Both the position numbers and the translations under genes were made by a program. Under the pieces are notes generated by a model. The model made no database searches and was not told the DNA's origin. It worked only from the letters and a program-made list of their open reading frames with translations. A stretch of DNA of 64,000 nucleotides from Pleodorina starrii (lineage: Eukaryota > Chlorophyta > Chlorophyceae > Chlamydomonadales > Volvocaceae): the NCBI GenBank assembly GCA_030267565.1, contig BRXU01000012.1:2292501-2356500 (forward strand), given 5' to 3'. Every line of letters starts with the position of its first letter. Positions within the stretch are counted from its first letter, which is position 1. Of this stretch, positions 9,418-20,800 are shown piece after piece.

Positions 9418-12400
9418 TTACGCCGAGACGCCGGTGTAGCGCAGCAGGATGCCGTCGTTGCCCAGCACGAAGCCCAGCTGCGGGTTGAAGAACTTGATGG
9501 CGTACAGGTTGCCCGCCACGTCATCGGTGGAGCGGTCGCGCTTCCAGCTCTTGCCGCCGTCCTCGGAGCGGTACAGGCTGCCGCTGCCGCCGCACGCGTA
9601 AGCCACCTTCTCATCCCGGAAGCTGCAGGGTGCAGGGAGGGAGGGCGGCAAGCAGGCAGAGACGATGATGTGGGGACAGGAGGAGGCAGGTGTGCAGGTG
9701 TGAGGGCAGTGAGGCGAGGGGAACGCTAGGCAAAGGGGGCGCGTAAGGCACTTTGTGAGGCCGCATTCACGCATGACGGCGCCCACACGCCCAGACAGCG
9801 CTTCAGTCCCCCACGCAGCTCTCAATCGTGGAGCGGGAGCATGCGGTGTGCATCCCCGCAAAGTGAACCGCAACGGGGTGTGCACGCGCGTGGAAAGCCG
9901 CTTGTTATTGTTGATTTTGCTGCTGCTCAGCGCAGCACTGTGCCCCGAACCCAGTCTCCTCCGATGCTGCTTCCCCCCCGGGGCAATCGGATCCCCGGCG
10001 TCCATCTCCCGGCTCCACCGGGCCCTACGCGTCATCACCCTTCCCACATACCCGGCACCACAGCAACTCCGCGACCCCGCTGCCCTTCCGTGCAGGCAGC
10101 GCCGCGCCCGCAAAACCTCACGCTCTCTCTCCTCCCCCTTTCGCTCCCTGCAACACCCGCCGCGACACCCCCCCCCGACGCACCCGACGTCCAGGATTCC
10201 AAAGCCGCGCGAGTTGATGGCCACACTCTCGAAGTCCTCCGCGCTCAGTCCCGGCTGGTTGGACAGCAGCACGTCGCCGCCACGCGTGGTGACCCACACC
10301 TCGCCGGAGGGCGTGAAGCCCATGTTCTGCAGGCGGCGAGGCGCCGGCCGGTTGTGCGGCAACCAGTACGTCTGGCCGGGGGTCCAAGTCATGTAGAAGT
10401 TGCCGCGCGACGAGACGGCCACGTAGTCGCCCGAGGCGCTGCGAGCCAGGTTGGAGAACGAACCCTCGTAGTAAGAGGCGCCGCTGATGCCTGGGGGCAT
10501 GTGTGTACAGGGAAGGGAGCGGGCGCGGGGAAGGGGGCGAGGGATAAGAAACATCAAACATGATACCGCAGCGGAGGGACGTAGAGGCGACCGAGAACCC
10601 AAGAAGGGAGCGAGGGAGCCCAACGACAGGGCGCGAGTGTGGCGGCAGGTGGGGGCACGGAAGAAAGGGATGCCCGAGAGGGCGGCCACAAGCGGCACAA
10701 GGCGGCGGCAGCGTGGCCGATGGCGGGCGGGAGCGTGTCGTGTCGCTCCCCGGAGAGTTGGCTGGGGGAGAGCGCGCGGCCTCGAGAGACAAGAAGCATG
10801 AACCAGCGGGTCCAAGCAGGCCTGAATCAGGCGGGCAACAAACCCTAATAAGGGTTTGTCCGACGCACACCAGGCCCACAAGGCCAGATGAAGTAGATGG
10901 CGGGTAGTGGTGGCGGCGATGCAGGCACGCTGAGACTCGGCACGAGGGTGGCGCAATGCCAGGGCATTTTGCGCCTAGCCAACCAGGGGTCGCCTGGCCA
11001 GCCGTCTCCCGCGCACGCGGACCCCCACCACCATGTTCGTGCCCCCGGGACCGTGACCGGCGCAGCAGCCTTCTCCAGACACGAGCTGCTTTTGCTGGTA
11101 CTTCCGACACTTACGAGACACGCCTACCAGTGCAGGATTACACAGGTCGTCCCTCCCCCAATTGCTGCCCCCAATCTCGTCGTTCTTCCTTCCCGGATTA
11201 CAAAGCAGCATCACGGACGCAAGATCACGGACACCGGCCCCGTTCCCTGGCACTAATGCATACTGCCTACCCAGCTCCTGGACAATGCCAGCCGTGATAC
11301 CGAGGGGACCAACGGGGCCGGCTCGGGGCAGGACGCGCAATCGGTCGAGACCCTCACTACCCCTGGTTCCCACCCCTCGCACCCACCCACAAGGCGCCTT
11401 GTGCAGAACAGCTCGCGGCAAAGGCGACTCGGGGCCAATGCGCCGGCCACCAACGTCCAAACCACAGCTGACACACGCGCCTGGTCCCCGTCCCCCTCCG
11501 CATTGCTCTCTCAGAAATACCTTTTCACATACCGGTATCCCCTCCTTTCATAGCCCCTCCCGCCTCCCTCTCTTCACCACCTCCCCCCGCATTGCACGAA
11601 GCGCTCCCCAGCCAGACAGCCGCGGCAGGCCACCTGCTCCGTCTACCACTACACTCCTTCTATGTCATGATCTTTGCTTTCACTGCTACTACTGCGACTA
11701 CTACTTCAACCGTTCTTACTTTCGCTCCCCCCTACTCCCCCCTCCTCATCTCTTTCAATTCCCCCCATGCCTCCACACTCATCCTCCCTCCCATTCACCG
11801 GCCCCCCTCCGCTCCACGCCCTGCCTCCCTCCCTCCACCTCACCACGGTCCAGCCGCCCTTCCCAGGTTCCTTACCTCCAGCTCATGTCCGGCAAGCTCA
11901 AGCCCTTGCCCCTGCCCCCTCCCTTGCCCCCGCCCCCTCCCACCCCTCGCCCCCGCGCCCTCAACCCTCCTCTTCCAGCCCCACTCACCGCTGGACACGG
12001 TGCGGTTCAGAGTGGCGTCCACCGTCTCCTGCACGGCCGCTGTCCACGTGTAGGCCGTGTTGTCGGTCACGTAGATGGCGCCCTGCAACACGAACGAGCG
12101 AGAGAGGGAGTGGCGTGCACGGAAGGACATGCGCGGTGCGCGGGGAAGCGGGAAGTCAGGAGGTATGGCCTGTCTTTTCGAAACAACCACCTTGTTGCGT
12201 TGTGGGCGCGAAGTGGGTCGCGGGCTCGTGCGAGATGGACGGTCCCGCTGTTGAAACGGTCTTTCATGCAACCCAGTTGCAAGACCTTTCGAGGCGAGTG
12301 GACCGTCGTTTTATACTGTATGCCATTACCGGCAGTCCTGTGCAGCCTGAGGGTCACGAGGCACTGGCCTGCAGACAGCGCTGTTCTGCCAGAGACTCCG

Positions 12401-13641
12401 CACCTCGACCCAAATCAACCTCGGCGTTACCCTTCACCCGGTTTCCCTTTGCCGTTTGGGCCTGATGAATGCAGCGCAAGGGGCGCCTGCGCCATGCAGT
12501 GGGGTCCCCCATGCGACACGGCGCATTGCCGCCAGGGCGTCATGAACCAACCAACCAACCAGCCATCCAACCAACCAACGACCGACAGCTCACCTGGTCG
12601 GTGATCATCTCAGCCTGACCCGGCTTGCCCGGCAGGCCCGTAATGCGCACCGGCGCACCTGTTCATGGGACAGGACAGGAGCGGGGCACACATGCAGGCT
12701 TCAGGGGAGTTGGTTACAGTCAGTCGAGGCCGGCTCGACGCAAGCCACAGACACAAACGCCGAGCGCTGCGCGCAGATGAGGGCCTGATATAGCGGAGAT
12801 GGAGGGCGAGGAGGTGCGCCTGTGGGGAACCAGCCTGCCGTACAACTCTGCTCCGAAGCCTCGCGCTGGCTCACCCGGCAGCTTGGAGCTCAGCGGGATG
12901 CGCTCCCAGTTCACGCCACCGTCCGTGGTGTGCAGCAGGATGGCGGGCTTGCCCACAATCCAGCCCTCGCCATTGCCCGAGAAGGAGATGGAGTTGAAGC
13001 GGTAGTTGAAGCCTTCGTCGCGTGCGGCGTCGATGGACCGCGGCTTCCAGGTCTTTCCCCCGTCGAAGGTCTCCAGCAGGGTCTCCCGGGTGCCCAGCAG
13101 GAAGCCTGCGTGGTGGGCCCCAGAACACCTTCGGACGCGGGCCCGGCATGACGACGACAACCCGTGCAAGTAAAGAGCCCCTACCGTGCTTGTCGTCGGT
13201 GAAGCCAATATCCAGCAGCACGACACCCTTATCCACTGGCAGGGTAACCTGTGGAAGGGGCATGCGATCGTTACAGTCCACCGAACGATCGGCGACACTC
13301 ATGATGTTTCACTTACACTCTCCCACTCAGGGGACAGCAGCTGGTTCGCCTGGGCAGATCCAGAGCCGCCAATTGGAAGCATCAACGACGTTGCAGTGGC
13401 CAGGCCAGCACCCAGCACGGCGCGACGCGTCAAAGCATCGTTGCTCTGAGCCTCAGCGCGGACCACCACAGCACCCCGGCAACGAGACACGCGAACAGGC
13501 GCGAAGGCTGCAAGTTTTAAGAAGACAATGAATCAGCTACAGCGTGTATGAGTTGGTTGATGCAAGTTTTGCTTGCTCACCCTTGACGCGAGAGCTCCCG
13601 AGGGCCGGAGCCACCTGCCGCGAGTGAGCAGCGAGAGCCAT
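9418..13641 (-). CDS. HCF136: Photosystem II stability/assembly factor HCF136 (Ycf48 family)
   Basis: Eight exons join in phase: 13581-13641, 13317-13507, 13185-13248, 12875-13105, 12594-12658, 11989-12082, 10184-10490 and 9418-9622. The product is 405 residues, close to the plant protein. Residues 1-74 form a bipartite lumen-targeting presequence: an Arg/Ser/Ala-rich transit peptide, then a twin-arginine motif [11 protein letters not shown] and a hydrophobic core ending AQA, consistent with Tat import into the thylakoid lumen. The mature part shows BNR/propeller repeats such as [19 protein letters not shown] and [10 protein letters not shown], plus GNLYAIKFF near the end. The protein binds precursor D1 and is needed early in PSII reaction-centre assembly. 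The sulfate-transporter ATPase gene lies upstream on the same strand. The intron before exon 7 carries a dispersed repeat close to its 3' splice site. Confidence 0.96.
10566..10600 (-). repeat. Dispersed CCGCTGCGG-type element near a 3' splice site (HCF136)
   Basis: On the minus strand the element reads CTCCGCTGCGGTATCATG followed by a pyrimidine-rich run into the acceptor of HCF136 exon 7 at 10490, about 75 bases away. The same core occurs in threonyl-tRNA synthetase and kinase introns. Confidence 0.6.
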
Positions 13642-14082
13642 TTTTCTACGGTGTCAACTTAAAAAATGGTGAATCAATGTATTATGGCGATGTTGGGCCA
13701 GGCCCTGGAAATTTCGGAGCCTGTAGGACACAATCCACGACGAGTGTGTGGTCACTGCCGAGTGGCGAAGTACAGCACGCAACTGGAACGCACGACAGCA
13801 TAAAAACTTGTCCAAATACTCCTCCAATATATGGGACAAGTCCCCCTGCTGCTTTATGGTACAGACTTGCGCTAACATGGGTGAACCCCTTGGTCCTCAA
13901 GCCAAGTCCACATACTCACAACCTACGCGGGGCCTCACTTCATCCTGCACTATGGAAGCACGAAACCTCAGAAACGACCAGCAACTACGAATCACTGCCT
14001 ATGTATCAAGCGCGAACCTACCCATCTCACCCACATTTCTCGCGGCCCCCCCAGCCCGCAAGCCCCCGCCCAGACTGCCCCA
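13642..14082. promoter_or_regulatory. Spacer between sulfate ATPase stop and HCF136 start
   Basis: The 441-bp gap must hold the 3' UTR of the transporter gene and the HCF136 promoter, both on the minus strand. No TGTAA is present on the minus strand, so the transporter mRNA probably uses a variant signal. Confidence 0.4.
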
Positions 14083-17000
14083 TCATACGAGGGGCGTGCT
14101 ATCAATATCGGACTTGTTGAACCCCATCATGGACTTGGGGTTGACGTGTACGAAGACGCGGCTGCCAAGCACCAAGTTGTACTCGTTCTCGTCCTGGTCT
14201 CGCGTCAGTTGGAGCTCGCACTCCTGTGCCCCGGGGCCACATGTGCAGAAACTTAGGGAAGAGCGTTCAGCACGTGATTTGCATGCAACCGCACCTAATC
14301 GCATTTTAGCAGCACAGGACGGCCGCCAGGGTGCCGAAGCCCCGGCAATCTGGCACGCCCCCTACAAGAGCGTTTGTGAGGGCGCTTACCGGACCCCTCC
14401 TTCACCCGCCCATACCATCCTATCCTCCCTTCATGCCGCTTTTCCTTCCGCTACCTGCTTCACCCCGCGAAAGTTGTCATTGTTCGCTTACCACGTCGTC
14501 GTCGAATCGCAACGTGTACTTGATGGTCCAGCCCAGGTTGGACTTGTCCATCACCGTAGCCGCCACCGTAACGCGGCTGTCCTCCGAGGGCGGGGGGCTC
14601 CGGAACAGCTTGATGTCGTGTGGCCGGAACATGACCATGGACTTGGACGTCGCAAACCGCATGCGCTTCGCCAGCTGCATGCACCACCAACAGCGAAGCA
14701 GGACAGCGCATGGCGCGTAGGTGGGGCGCGGGCGCGCAAGCATCACTCAATAAAGCAGCCGCATGGAGCCGTGACACGAGCTGCGACCAAACACTACCAA
14801 CCGCTGGGCATCAGGGTGCCGGTAATCCCGAAACGCCGCCGAGCGCCTGTGTTCATGACTTTGCCACGTCGCGCGCCTCAGGTGATGAACAGCCCGCACA
14901 GCCGCACTGGGCCGTCACCTACCGGCACCCAAGCCAACTCCTGCAAGCTCCCTACACGACCACTCAGCCGTCGCTAGAAGTATTTGTTACAGAGGGCTTC
15001 AGGCCGGAGCGGTAGAGCCGGCGGGCCGTATGGCCTGGCACTGCCGAAAGACTCTTCGGGCACGGAGGCCGCCACCCGGAAGGACCAGACACAACACGAG
15101 CTACCCGTCAGGAACGAACACGCGAGCCTCACGGGGACAGACCGTCAGCCGCAGCTGTAAGGGGTGACTTGGCCTCTAAGCTCCCCGTACTGCTGCAAAG
15201 TACTGACTGAGCCACTACTAGGCCCGTTCGCTGGTCTGACAGTAACCCACGGGCTGCAACCAGGGAAGGCATGTGCCCAGCGTTCCCCCCACAAAGGCCG
15301 AAGCCTGTGGCAAGCCGTTTGCGTGTATCATCAGGGGCAAGCGGCGACCCACCGCCAACCGCCCACTATCCCAACCTCGCGCCCTCCGCCTACCAAAGCC
15401 CTCCAGAGCCTGCCTGCCCTCCCCCCATCCAAACTCACCAGCGAGGTTGCGGGCACGACGTTTGTCTCGCCCACAAATTTCATGATAAAGGGCGTGCGCG
15501 GGTGCTTGATGATGTCGGTGGGCTTGCCCTGCTGCTCCACCAGCCCCCGGTTGAACACCACCACCTTGTCCGCCAGGTCAAATGCCTCCTCCTGGTCGTG
15601 GGTCACGATGATGGTCGTCACACCCACGCTGCGCACGATCTCGCGCAGTCCCGCGCGCAGCTGCTTGCGCACCACCGCATCCAGCGCACCGAACGGCTCG
15701 TCCAGCAGCAGCAGCCGCGGGTTGGAGGCCAGCGCGCGAGCCATGGCCACGCGCTGGCGCTGGCCGCCGGAGAGCTGGCGCGGGTAGCGGTCGCCCAGGC
15801 CCTGCAGCTGCACCAGTGCCAGCAGGTCTGCGACGCGCTGGTCGTGGTCGATGTTGAGTTTGCGGACCTCGAGGCCGAACTTGATGTTCTCGGCCACCGT
15901 CTTGTGGTTGAAGAGCGCGTAGCTCTGGAACACAAAGCCGATTTGGCGATCCTGGACGGACAGGTTGGTGGCGTCGACGTCGTCAAAGAAGATGCTGCCG
16001 CCGGTGGGCTGCTCCAGGCCGGCGACGAGGCGCAGCAGCGTGGTCTTGCCGGATCCCGAGGGACCCAGCAGCGCCACGATTGAGGAGGGCTCAATGTCCA
16101 CGTCCACGCCGTCGACCGCGCGGAAGAGGCCCTTGGCGGTGTTGAAGTGCTTGACCATGTTGCGGACCTAGGGTGTTGACCAGGCAGCCAGGGGTGCGGA
16201 CAGGAGATAAGAGGTGTTCGGTACAGAGGGCAGAAGCGCAGGGGTGGCGCGGTGCCTCGGAGTGGGTCGTGATGCGGTGTAGAGGTGGGGGTGTAATGTG
16301 TCGGGGTGTCGCCCCGAGCAGCAGCTCAAAACAACGCCTCGATGCTGAAGGGTCCCGACGCTGAGCGCCGGTGCAATCGCCAGTGTGGGCCTTCGGCCTC
16401 TCTAGCGCCCAATCTCCGCATATCTATCCTGCCCGTGTCGCCCCCAGGCCACTGCTACTTGTCATTTGAGCGTCTTGGTGGTCCCTGCTCCTGTCCCTGC
16501 CCGTGCCGCCACCCCGCCAGGCTCCCGTCAGTAGTGACGAAGAGGTGTGCTGCCGTCGTACCCGCACATAAAGCCCAGTGGGTCGCGCGGGTGGGTCGGT
16601 TATGATGCCTTCATATGTGGGCCCCGTGTCATCGATGGACGCTGTCGCTAGGCTTGTTGGTAGCGAGTCCTGCGGGTGACAAGCGCGCCGTCGACACACG
16701 TGTGTCGGAAGGAAGCATCGTTCACGGCGACAGCAAGCAACACTACCTCTGACTGCGACGGCGTGGCGTCGCGAATGGCGCCGCGCTCCACGCTCGCCGC
16801 GCGGCAAGCGACAGACGGCAAATGTTGCCTGCGAGGGCCAGGCCATGCAGGCCAGGCCGTCAGAGCCTCAATTGCTTGTCGCTTCAGCGAGGGCCAGTGT
16901 TATTTCCTTCCGAAAGCAGCCTCCTACCTATTCTGTAAGACATGAGATGATCCAGAAACGCCCTGCTGCTGGCAGCGCACGCCCGTCGGTATCTGCGAAC

Positions 17001-17705
17001 GCGGGCATGAATTCATCACGCATTTCTTCAATCCAGTTAAAGTTTAAAGTTAAAGCTATCTGCAGCGCACCAATTGGGGAGCCGTGGACGCCGGCGCTGG
17101 CTGCCTTAAAGCAGGTCGGCCGCTCGCCGTGAATTGCGCTAGCATATTCATAGAAGCTACCTATCGCAAGTAAGATCCGCACAAGTTTGTCAAGTGCCAG
17201 ATTTTTAATACGGTGTTTTTTGTGAAACGACTATGGACGACTGTCGTGCAAGTCCGTGAAAAATCCCACAAAATGCTCTAAAGCCAAGCGTAATTGCAAT
17301 TCCTTATGTCCAAGGCATACTGTATTTCTAGCGAGTTCATCAATACTGTATTATCCTTTTCGCCGTAATCAAGATGGCCAGTGTTTCGCTTTGACGAGGA
17401 GTACCCATGGCCGAAGCATGTTCTTGCTTGACTCACAAAACTTGTAGATACCTTGTAAAAGCATCTTGTCGACTAGAACAGCAAAGATGGACCTTGGAAA
17501 CCTCGACCTGGGCCCCCAACCGCACCCCCCGACTTGGGTGGCGTTCGAGGCAACAACACAGAACCATGTCTATAAGCCAAAGAGGCAAGTCGATGTCACA
17601 CGTCATGTGCGTTTGTTGCGGTCGGGACTTACCGGTATCTGTCGCTTTGAACTGCAGGCGCAAGGGCGCTCGGGGACGGGCAACTGGAGAGGAGATGGCA
17701 GCCAT
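14083..17705 (-). CDS. SABC: Plastid sulfate-importer ATP-binding subunit (CysA/SABC type)
   Basis: Supported exons are 17633-17705 (start), 15439-16167, 14492-14674 and 14083-14223 (stop). The large exon encodes a complete ABC ATPase: Walker [11 protein letters not shown]-loop in VFQSYALF, signature [14 protein letters not shown], Walker B LLLLDEP and H-loop VTHDQEEA. The last two exons carry the CysA-type regulatory region ([16 protein letters not shown]). [20 protein letters not shown] at the start is a typical plastid transit peptide. In green algae this ATPase powers sulfate uptake across the chloroplast envelope with two nuclear-encoded permease subunits. Exon 1 ends in phase 1 but the next supported exon begins in phase 0, so at least one small exon between 16168 and 17632 is unresolved. 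A close alternative is another CysA-like importer, but the sequence fits sulfate/thiosulfate best. Confidence 0.88.
16168..17632 (-). other. Unresolved intron/exon interval of the sulfate ATPase gene
   Basis: Reading phase requires one or more short exons here. A candidate open stretch lies on the minus strand near 16750-16831 and is Arg/Ala/Ser-rich, but its phase does not close the gap, so I do not assign it. The segment 16930-17180 is markedly more AT-rich than the surrounding gene. Confidence 0.35.
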
Positions 17706-17859
17706 GGTGGAATCCGGGGGAAAGATTCTGCGTCGCGAGCAGCATCTTCGGCCCGAGCAGGTAGGCCGACGCAGCCAAGCGCAGCTGCTGGGCGCGAACC
17801 TACCCGGCCCGCAACACCCCAGAGCGCGTGACGTGGCATTATTAATTGTTTTCCGGCTC
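17706..17859. promoter_or_regulatory. Short divergent promoter, sulfate ATPase / GTPBP1-like gene
   Basis: About 154 bp separate the minus-strand start codon at 17705 from the proposed plus-strand start at 17860. An AT-rich patch, ATTATTAATT, lies at about 17838. If the upstream GTPase exon is correct, both genes fire from this interval. Confidence 0.35.
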
Positions 17860-20800
17860 ATGCTTCGAGACCTGTTGGCATGCTTTCTGCAGCCTAGTGT
17901 CTATCACTTTGTCGCTGAGCTGATTGCCTTGTTCCGCGTACGCTGTGCCGACCCGAGGGGTAGCCACCCATAGTCCCATACCTGCGCAATCAAGAGGCCA
18001 CATACATCACCACACCAACCCGACCCACATCCTGCTTTCTGCTACCCTTGTAGATCGAGGCCCTGCGCCTGAAACGTGAGCCAAAGGACCACTCGGTGGC
18101 TTGTCTGGAGCAGGAGGATGGCGAGGGTAATGTGGAGTACAAATACCGGATAAAGGACCCGCACCCGGTCCGGCTCCAGCAACTGGTGCGTGCGTCGTGC
18201 GCGTCGCTAGGCCCCAGCAGGCGCGGACTGGACGGCATGAGGCGTGAACGCGTACGAGGATGCTCGTACGCCGTGTCTGTTCAGTTCCTTGGCCATCGTG
18301 CTGCCCTGGCGTGCTCTGTGTGCTTCGGCGTTGGGGCCGAAGGGTAATTTTAGCGACAGGCAGATTTAGGAGCCACCGCAGACCCAGGGCTTCGGCACTC
18401 CCTCAGGTGCTGGCAGCCTGGCCCTTGCGATTGCAGACACAGTTACGTCCATTCGCCTGTTATGATGACTGCCGTGCGTCCGTGCTCCTGCACGAAGGTG
18501 ACCCAAATGAAGTACCGCCTGTCGGAGGGCGATGGGGAATGCTTTTACTACATCGGTGAGTCACGCTGGCGTGGCCTCGCCAGCGGCAGCTGCGGGCTGA
18601 CAGCGTCAGTGCAGTTTGAACGATCGTCGTGTTCCCTGCTCTGGCCCGTCAGCCTTCCGATCATACGGGTGTCCCCTCGCCCCTCACGCTTGACGAAGTT
18701 TCACTGCCGCACAATTTTTCGTCCTTCACCCCTCCTTCCCCTTGGCATGCACGCGCTCACGCAGGAATTGAGGACAACGGCTACCCCAAGGGCCTGGAGC
18801 CCGCTGAGCTGGATGGCTCTATCGCCACGCTGCACCGCATGGCCGACCACCTGGGCGCCTTCGTGACGCTGCTGCACTACCTCCCCGCCGCCTGGGGCCG
18901 CCGCGCGGCGCTGCTGCGAGTGGCCAACGGCACCGCGCAGGAGGCCTGCCATACCGACCTGCGCATCGCGGTGGCGGGCAGCGTTGACGCGGGCAAGTCG
19001 ACGCTGGTGGCGGTGCTGACCCATGGGTCGGGCGGGCGGCCGCTGCTGGACAATGGCCGCGGCCTGGCGCGCATGAACGTGTTCCGGCACAAGCACGAGA
19101 TGCAGAGCGGCCGCACGAGCAGCATCTGTCACCAGCTCCTGGGATATGACAGGGACGGCCGCGTCATCAACTACGCCACGCCAGCGGCGACCGGTAAGTG
19201 AGCGTTGTATGTGGGCGGCGGCGGGGAAGAGCCGCTGAAGGAGGGAAACACGGGAGAAGTGAAGATGAGATCACAGCGAAACACGGGGGATGGGACCCGA
19301 TGGCGTTCCCATAAGAGACCGTTTGTCATTGTTACCACTCATTACATCTCTTCCCCTTCCTAGCCTGCATTCCCTGCGCCACTCGAACTCCAGCCTTTTT
19401 GCGGCCTCCCATTGCCATAGCTCGTGCCACATAAGACACCCGCTCGGCACTCCTGCCTCCCGCACCACTGCACGCGCTGTGTGTCGAGTGCCCTTCGCCC
19501 ACCCGTCATGTTCCTGAATGTCCCGTGTATACCCCGCCCTTGTCAGCGCTCACCCCGGCCGAGGTCACGGGCTCCGCCGCCAAGGTGCTCACTTTCCTGG
19601 ACATGGGTGGGCATGAAAAGTACCTAAAGACCGCGCTATACGGCATGACGGCGCTGCTGCCCGATTTCGGGCTGCTGTGTGTGTGCGCGGTGGCGGGGCT
19701 GGGGCGCATCGCGAGGGAGCACCTGGCGGTGGCGGTGGCGCTCGAGGTGCCGGTGGCGGTCATTATCACAAAGGTGCGGTCGTTCGTTGTGGGCGCGGAG
19801 GCTGGGGCGCAAGGGCAGCTGCTGATCGTGAGGGAAATGGGGGATGCGGGGCCCTGGGGTCACTGCTGTGGTGGTTCTGCTCCTTGTCACGTTGGGATAA
19901 TGGGACCGCTGTCGGCTGCTCAAGTCCCGATCGGGGCGAGCGGTCGGCTCCCACGCATCTTTCTCGCCTCGATCGCACCTTGTTCCTCTGCACACGCACA
20001 AGTGCAGCCTGGCTTGACATCTTGCGAGCTGTTTGGTGGTTCGACTCAGGGTTTCTGTCACAATGCCAACACCGCCAAGCGACACGGCTGTTTCCTCTCC
20101 GTTGCCTGTTGATGCCACTCTCGGCCCTGTGCTCGCTCGTGTGTCCGCGTGAGCGTTGACGTTGACGTGCCGTTCCGCGTTACGCTGCGCTGTGCTGGCC
20201 GTAGGTGGAGATGGTGGCACCGGAGCGCTTCGCCGCAGTGTTGTCGGAAGTGCGGCAGCTGGTGGCGCTGACGATGCGCCACGAGAGCGGCCCGGGCGCG
20301 GCGGCGGTGGCGCAGCAGCAGCAGCAGCAGCACGCGGGAGCCATCGACCCCACCGCGGAGGAGCAGCGTGTGGAGGTGAGGCCATGGCTCAAGGGTCTTT
20401 AAGAGCCCGTCCCGTAGGCTACACGCGGTGTTCATGGGTGGGTGCACGATTGGCGCGGAACTTCGGACGTCGCCACATGGGATTGCTTCGGGCGTCCCAG
20501 ATGGTTCGGAAGCCAAGCAGCACGCATGCGGTTGGGACGATGGCCGGTGTGCTCCTGTGGCGGCGTGGCATTGGGCATGGGACGACCTGTCGCCCGTGCG
20601 CACGACGCTAGCGAGCATCAAGCATTGCTGGACGTGAGAATTCTGTTGTCAAGGCTAAAACTCGGGTATCTGGCCATCCGCTGAGTGGCTTATCCCCGTT
20701 GTGCCCCCGCCTCACGGAAGCCATGGCCCCTTTCCTCTCCCTTGATCCTTGATCTCCCCTTCACCCCCAGGACGCCTCACCACTAGTCAACACTGAGGCC

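Noticed and set aside
11162..12604. 480-codon plus-strand open frame
   Set aside because: It overlaps HCF136 exons and introns in antisense and is Pro/Ser-rich from C-rich intron sequence.
16750..16831. Minus-strand Arg/Ala-rich open stretch considered as exon 2 of the sulfate ATPase
   Set aside because: Its splice phases do not join the supported exons on both sides.
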